DNA of 8,241 nt from Pseudomonadota bacterium (lineage in GTDB: Bacteria; Pseudomonadota; Alphaproteobacteria; UBA8366; JADFVY01). Each line of letters opens with the position of its first letter. Position 1 is the first letter of the stretch. Location: positions 1 to 8,241 of the forward strand of contig JADFVY010000560.1 of the NCBI GenBank assembly GCA_015222795.1, written 5' to 3'. Of this stretch, positions 6,601 through 8,241 are shown in pieces. Below the pieces are notes generated by a model, which made no database searches, had not been told where the DNA came from, and was given only the letters and a program-made list of their open reading frames with translations. The position numbers were made by a program, and so were the translations under genes.

Positions 6601-6622
6601 AAAAAATGTGCCGAAATGGGCA
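6601..6622 (-). terminator. Possible weak terminator after the glycine-zipper gene
   Basis: On the minus strand TGCC (6622-6619) and GGCA (6612-6609) form a short stem with a 6-nt loop, then CA and six T (6606-6601). It begins 33 bases past the gene's stop codon. A 4-bp stem is weak, so this is only a candidate; it would separate the antigen gene from the kdsD operon. Confidence 0.3.
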
Positions 6623-6654
6623 AAACGCCGCCGAACCAGCGCCATTGTCACCCG

Positions 6655-7425
6655 TTATTCGACGATCTGCCAGCTTCCATCCGGCTGACGGCAAGCCCGG
6701 CCAAAAACTTGTTGTGCCTGCCCGTCGATATTTGCATTGCTAGTGTATTCGCGGCAATAGCGCCCTTGGTTGTCGGTCGCGGCGTCGCCGGGGGTTACCT
6801 GATAGCTGCCACCGGTGGATGGGTTGTCCCAGGTGATGGGCTGGCCCGTGTTCCCCTGCTCCAGCGCCTGCCCGACGCAATTCTGGTCGGTCGCGTCCAT
6901 CTGCTCGCCGATTGCGCCACCAATCAGCAGACCGGCGACCGTGCCGCCGATCACGGCGACGATCCGCCCCTTACCCTTGCCGACCTGGGAACCGGCGGCG
7001 GCGCCGGCGATTCCGCCCAGCACCTTGCCCATCAGTTCATGGTCGCAGCGCCCCTGCTGTATTCCCAGGGCCGCGTTCGAGGGGGCGGTCATGATGTCCA
7101 GGGGCGGGCGCGGCGGCATGATCGTGTATCCCCGCCAACCCTTCTTGCATTCGTATTTCTCTTCGTAACCCCTGCTGTCGGCCTTGTAGGAGTATTTGCA
7201 GCCGCCCGTCTTGTATTCGTACTTCACGGGCTCGATCGGCTGCCATAGGCCCTTGCATTTGAGCTTTTCCTTGTAGCCTTTCGAGTCGGCCTTGTACTCG
7301 TATTTACAGCCGTCCTGCTCATATTTGATTTTGTACTTGTCATCACCACCCGCCCACGCGGCGGTGGGCGACGCAAACGCGGCGGCGACCAGAACGAATG
7401 CGATAATCGCGACGAGTTTTCTCAT
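6655..7425 (-). CDS. Secreted glycine-zipper surface-antigen-type protein with Lys/Tyr/Cys repeats
   Basis: Encodes 256 residues. A signal peptide (about 1-25, cleavage near AWA-GG) has no lipobox cysteine, unlike the lipoprotein 17-kDa antigens. Next are two copies of a 27-residue unit (32-58 and 68-94) identical at 17 of 27 positions, with consensus GCKY-YKADS-GY-EK and cysteines spaced C-X16-C. A Pro-rich linker (about 103-115) leads to a glycine-zipper hairpin (about 132-175: GKVLGGIAGAAAGSQVGKGKG and VIGGTVAGLLIGGAIGEQMD). The last 75 residues (CREYT, ACRQPDGSWQIVE) resemble the tail of the RT0821/Lpp0805-like or Rick_17kDa_Anti surface proteins. The function is unknown; an envelope, probably outer-membrane, location is inferred. 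The ATG at 7425 has GGAG eight bases upstream. It stands between rnd and kdsD, with gaps of about 97 and 143 bp, so it is probably its own transcription unit. Confidence 0.85.
   Translation of the reverse strand: MRKLVAIIAFVLVAAAFASPTAAWAGGDDKYKIKYEQDGCKYEYKADSKGYKEKLKCKGLWQPIEPVKYEYKTGGCKYSYKADSRGYEEKYECKKGWRGYTIMPPRPPLDIMTAPSNAALGIQQGRCDHELMGKVLGGIAGAAAGSQVGKGKGRIVAVIGGTVAGLLIGGAIGEQMDATDQNCVGQALEQGNTGQPITWDNPSTGGSYQVTPGDAATDNQGRYCREYTSNANIDGQAQQVFGRACRQPDGSWQIVE
7144..7332 (-). repeat. Two-copy protein-coding repeat, 108-bp period
   Basis: Segments 7252-7332 and 7144-7224 encode the two homologous 27-residue Lys/Tyr/Cys units of the glycine-zipper protein, offset by exactly 36 codons. The DNA shares blocks such as GTCGGCCTTGTA on the + strand in both copies. 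This indicates an old internal duplication that has drifted. Confidence 0.8.
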
Positions 7426-7458
7426 GACAAAGGCTCCAGCGTCTGGTGAAGAATTCCA

Positions 7459-7497
7459 GGTTACCGGCCAAACATGCCAGTCCGAGGTTAACCGGCA
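7459..7497. repeat. Direct repeats upstream of the glycine-zipper gene
   Basis: GGTTACCGGC (7459-7468) and GGTTAACCGGC (7487-7497) recur 28 bp apart in the 97-bp gap after rnd. The second contains the palindrome GGTTAACC. They lie 34-72 bp upstream of the antigen gene's ATG, where an operator could sit. I find no convincing -35/-10 pair here. Confidence 0.3.
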
Positions 7498-7521
7498 ATG
7501 AACGGCCGGGCAACGCGGGCT

Positions 7522-8136
7522 TCAACTGTGGGAGAATATGTCCTGGTCGGGCCAGCCGGCGAGATCGAGTTCCGCGCGGGTCGGCAGGAAATCGAAGGCG
7601 GCCTGGGCCATCTGAGTGCGGCCCTCGCGCGCCAGCATTTCGTCCAGCTTTTCCTTCAGCTGGTGAAGATACAGCACATCGCTGGCGGCATATTGCTGCT
7701 GCGCCTGGCTAAGCTCGTCGGCGCCCCAGTCGGAGGATTGCTGCTGTTTGGAGATATCGACGCCCAGCAATTCCCTGCAGATGTCCTTCAGCCCATGACG
7801 GTCGGTATAGGTGCGAATCAGGCGAGAGGCGATCTTGGTGCAGTAGACGGGCCGGCAGTCCGCATCCAGATAGTGGCGCAGCATGGCGATGTCGAACCGC
7901 GCATAATGAAACAGCTTCAGCACATCCGGCGATTCGATCAGCGCCTTCAGATTCGGCGCATCGCGGTGGCCCTTCGGGATCTGCACCAGATGGCAGACGC
8001 CGTCGCCCGACGATAACTGAATCAGGCAGAGTCGGTCGCGATGGGGATTGAGCCCCATGGTCTCGGTATCGATGGCGACCGAATCCCCGAGGTCGAGATC
8101 GTCGGGAAGGTCGCCACGATGAAGCTTGATATTCAA
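7522..8136 (-). CDS. rnd: Ribonuclease D, short form lacking HRDC domains
   Basis: Encodes a 204-residue DEDDy-family 3'-5' exoribonuclease; in E. coli RNase D trims 3' ends of tRNA precursors and other small RNAs. The four acidic metal ligands and the tyrosine are visible: Asp23 and Glu25 in AIDTETMGL, Asp82 in HYARFDIAML, and Tyr149 with Asp153 in YAASDVLYL. The protein ends soon after the nuclease domain, so the C-terminal HRDC domains of the roughly 375-residue E. coli enzyme are absent, as is usual for alphaproteobacterial homologues. The start is a TTG at 8136, chosen because NIKLHRGDLP is the conserved N-terminus; GGGG lies six bases upstream and no ATG or GTG is nearby. It begins 39 bp downstream of the tRNA-Leu CCA end, with a terminator between. 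Confidence 0.93.
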   Translation of the reverse strand: MNIKLHRGDLPDDLDLGDSVAIDTETMGLNPHRDRLCLIQLSSGDGVCHLVQIPKGHRDAPNLKALIESPDVLKLFHYARFDIAMLRHYLDADCRPVYCTKIASRLIRTYTDRHGLKDICRELLGVDISKQQQSSDWGADELSQAQQQYAASDVLYLHQLKEKLDEMLAREGRTQMAQAAFDFLPTRAELDLAGWPDQDIFSHS

Positions 8137-8151
8137 GGATTGCCCCGTCTC

Positions 8152-8174
8152 AATATAAAACCGCCGAAGCGGTT
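8152..8174 (-). terminator. Intrinsic terminator after tRNA-Leu (UUCG tetraloop)
   Basis: On the minus strand AACCGC (8174-8169), loop TTCG and GCGGTT (8164-8159) form a 6-bp stem, followed by the T-rich tract TTATATT (8158-8152). It starts one base after the tRNA CCA. The extra-stable UUCG loop and T-tract fit a rho-independent terminator. Confidence 0.82.
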
Positions 8175-8175
8175 A

Positions 8176-8241
8176 TGGTGCCCAGGAGAAGACTCGAACT
8201 TCCACGACCTTGCGGTCACAGGTACCTGAAACCTGCGCGTC
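8176..8241 (-). tRNA. tRNA-Leu(CAG), 5' end outside the window
   Basis: Reading the minus strand from the window edge: the anticodon stem CAGGT/ACCTG encloses loop TTCAGGT with anticodon CAG (8228-8226), which reads CUG leucine codons. A long type II variable arm GACC-GCAA-GGTC follows, as expected for leucine tRNAs. The T-arm GGAAG-TTCGAGT-CTTCT, 3' acceptor strand CCTGGGC, discriminator A and an encoded CCA (8178-8176) complete it. About 20 nt of the 5' side (acceptor and most of the D-arm) are missing to the right. Confidence 0.95.

Noticed and set aside
6616..7248. A 210-codon open frame on the + strand
   Set aside because: It is antisense to the glycine-zipper gene, which has a signal peptide, a ribosome binding site and recognisable domains. 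The + frame has no family signature.
1..8241. Mobile elements, CRISPR arrays, attachment sites, origins
   Set aside because: No transposase or integrase sequence, no regularly spaced repeats and no terminal inverted repeats were seen. The tRNA-Leu is flanked by its own terminator and rnd, with no repeated tRNA 3' end in the window.

Overview
The window looks like chromosomal housekeeping DNA from an alphaproteobacterium, most likely Rhodospirillales-like. This rests on protein signatures and gene order: a DUF1150 tail, an HRDC-less ribonuclease D, an alphaproteobacterial-type long HPF, and the linked set kdsD-lptC-lptA-lptB-rpoN-hpf-ptsN. No species can be named from the sequence alone. There is no sign of phage, transposon, CRISPR or plasmid DNA.

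Layout, left to right. The + strand carries only the 3' end of a DUF1150 protein (1-183). It converges on the minus-strand cluster across a perfect 14-bp-stem terminator (204-236). All other genes are on the minus strand, so transcription runs right to left: tRNA-Leu(CAG) (partial, at the right edge), a UUCG-loop terminator, rnd, a secreted glycine-zipper surface-antigen-type gene, kdsD, lptC, lptA, lptB, rpoN, hpf, ptsN. kdsD through rpoN are tightly packed (overlaps or gaps up to 36 bp) and look like one transcript, starting from a predicted promoter at 6561-6590. hpf has its own predicted sigma-70-type promoter in a 163-bp gap, with an FNR/FixK-like box upstream. ptsN follows hpf after 67 bp. 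No stretch longer than about 165 bases lacks a gene.

How the genes work together. KdsD makes arabinose 5-phosphate, the first committed precursor of Kdo in the LPS core. LptC, LptA and LptB belong to the machine that extracts finished LPS from the inner membrane and carries it across the periplasm. RpoN (sigma-54), long-form HPF (ribosome hibernation) and PtsN (EIIA-Ntr) form the well-known nitrogen and stress regulatory group. The cluster therefore joins envelope building with nitrogen/carbon and growth-arrest signalling. RNase D and the adjacent tRNA-Leu are a separate RNA-maturation unit.

I see no clearly new multi-gene system. Points worth a second look are: the uncharacterised Lys/Tyr/Cys repeat module fused to a glycine-zipper antigen; an LptA with two internally homologous halves; the FNR-like box plus structured leader in front of hpf; a stem-loop predicted at the 5' end of the kdsD-lpt-rpoN mRNA; and rnd placed 39 bp downstream of a tRNA with a terminator in between.
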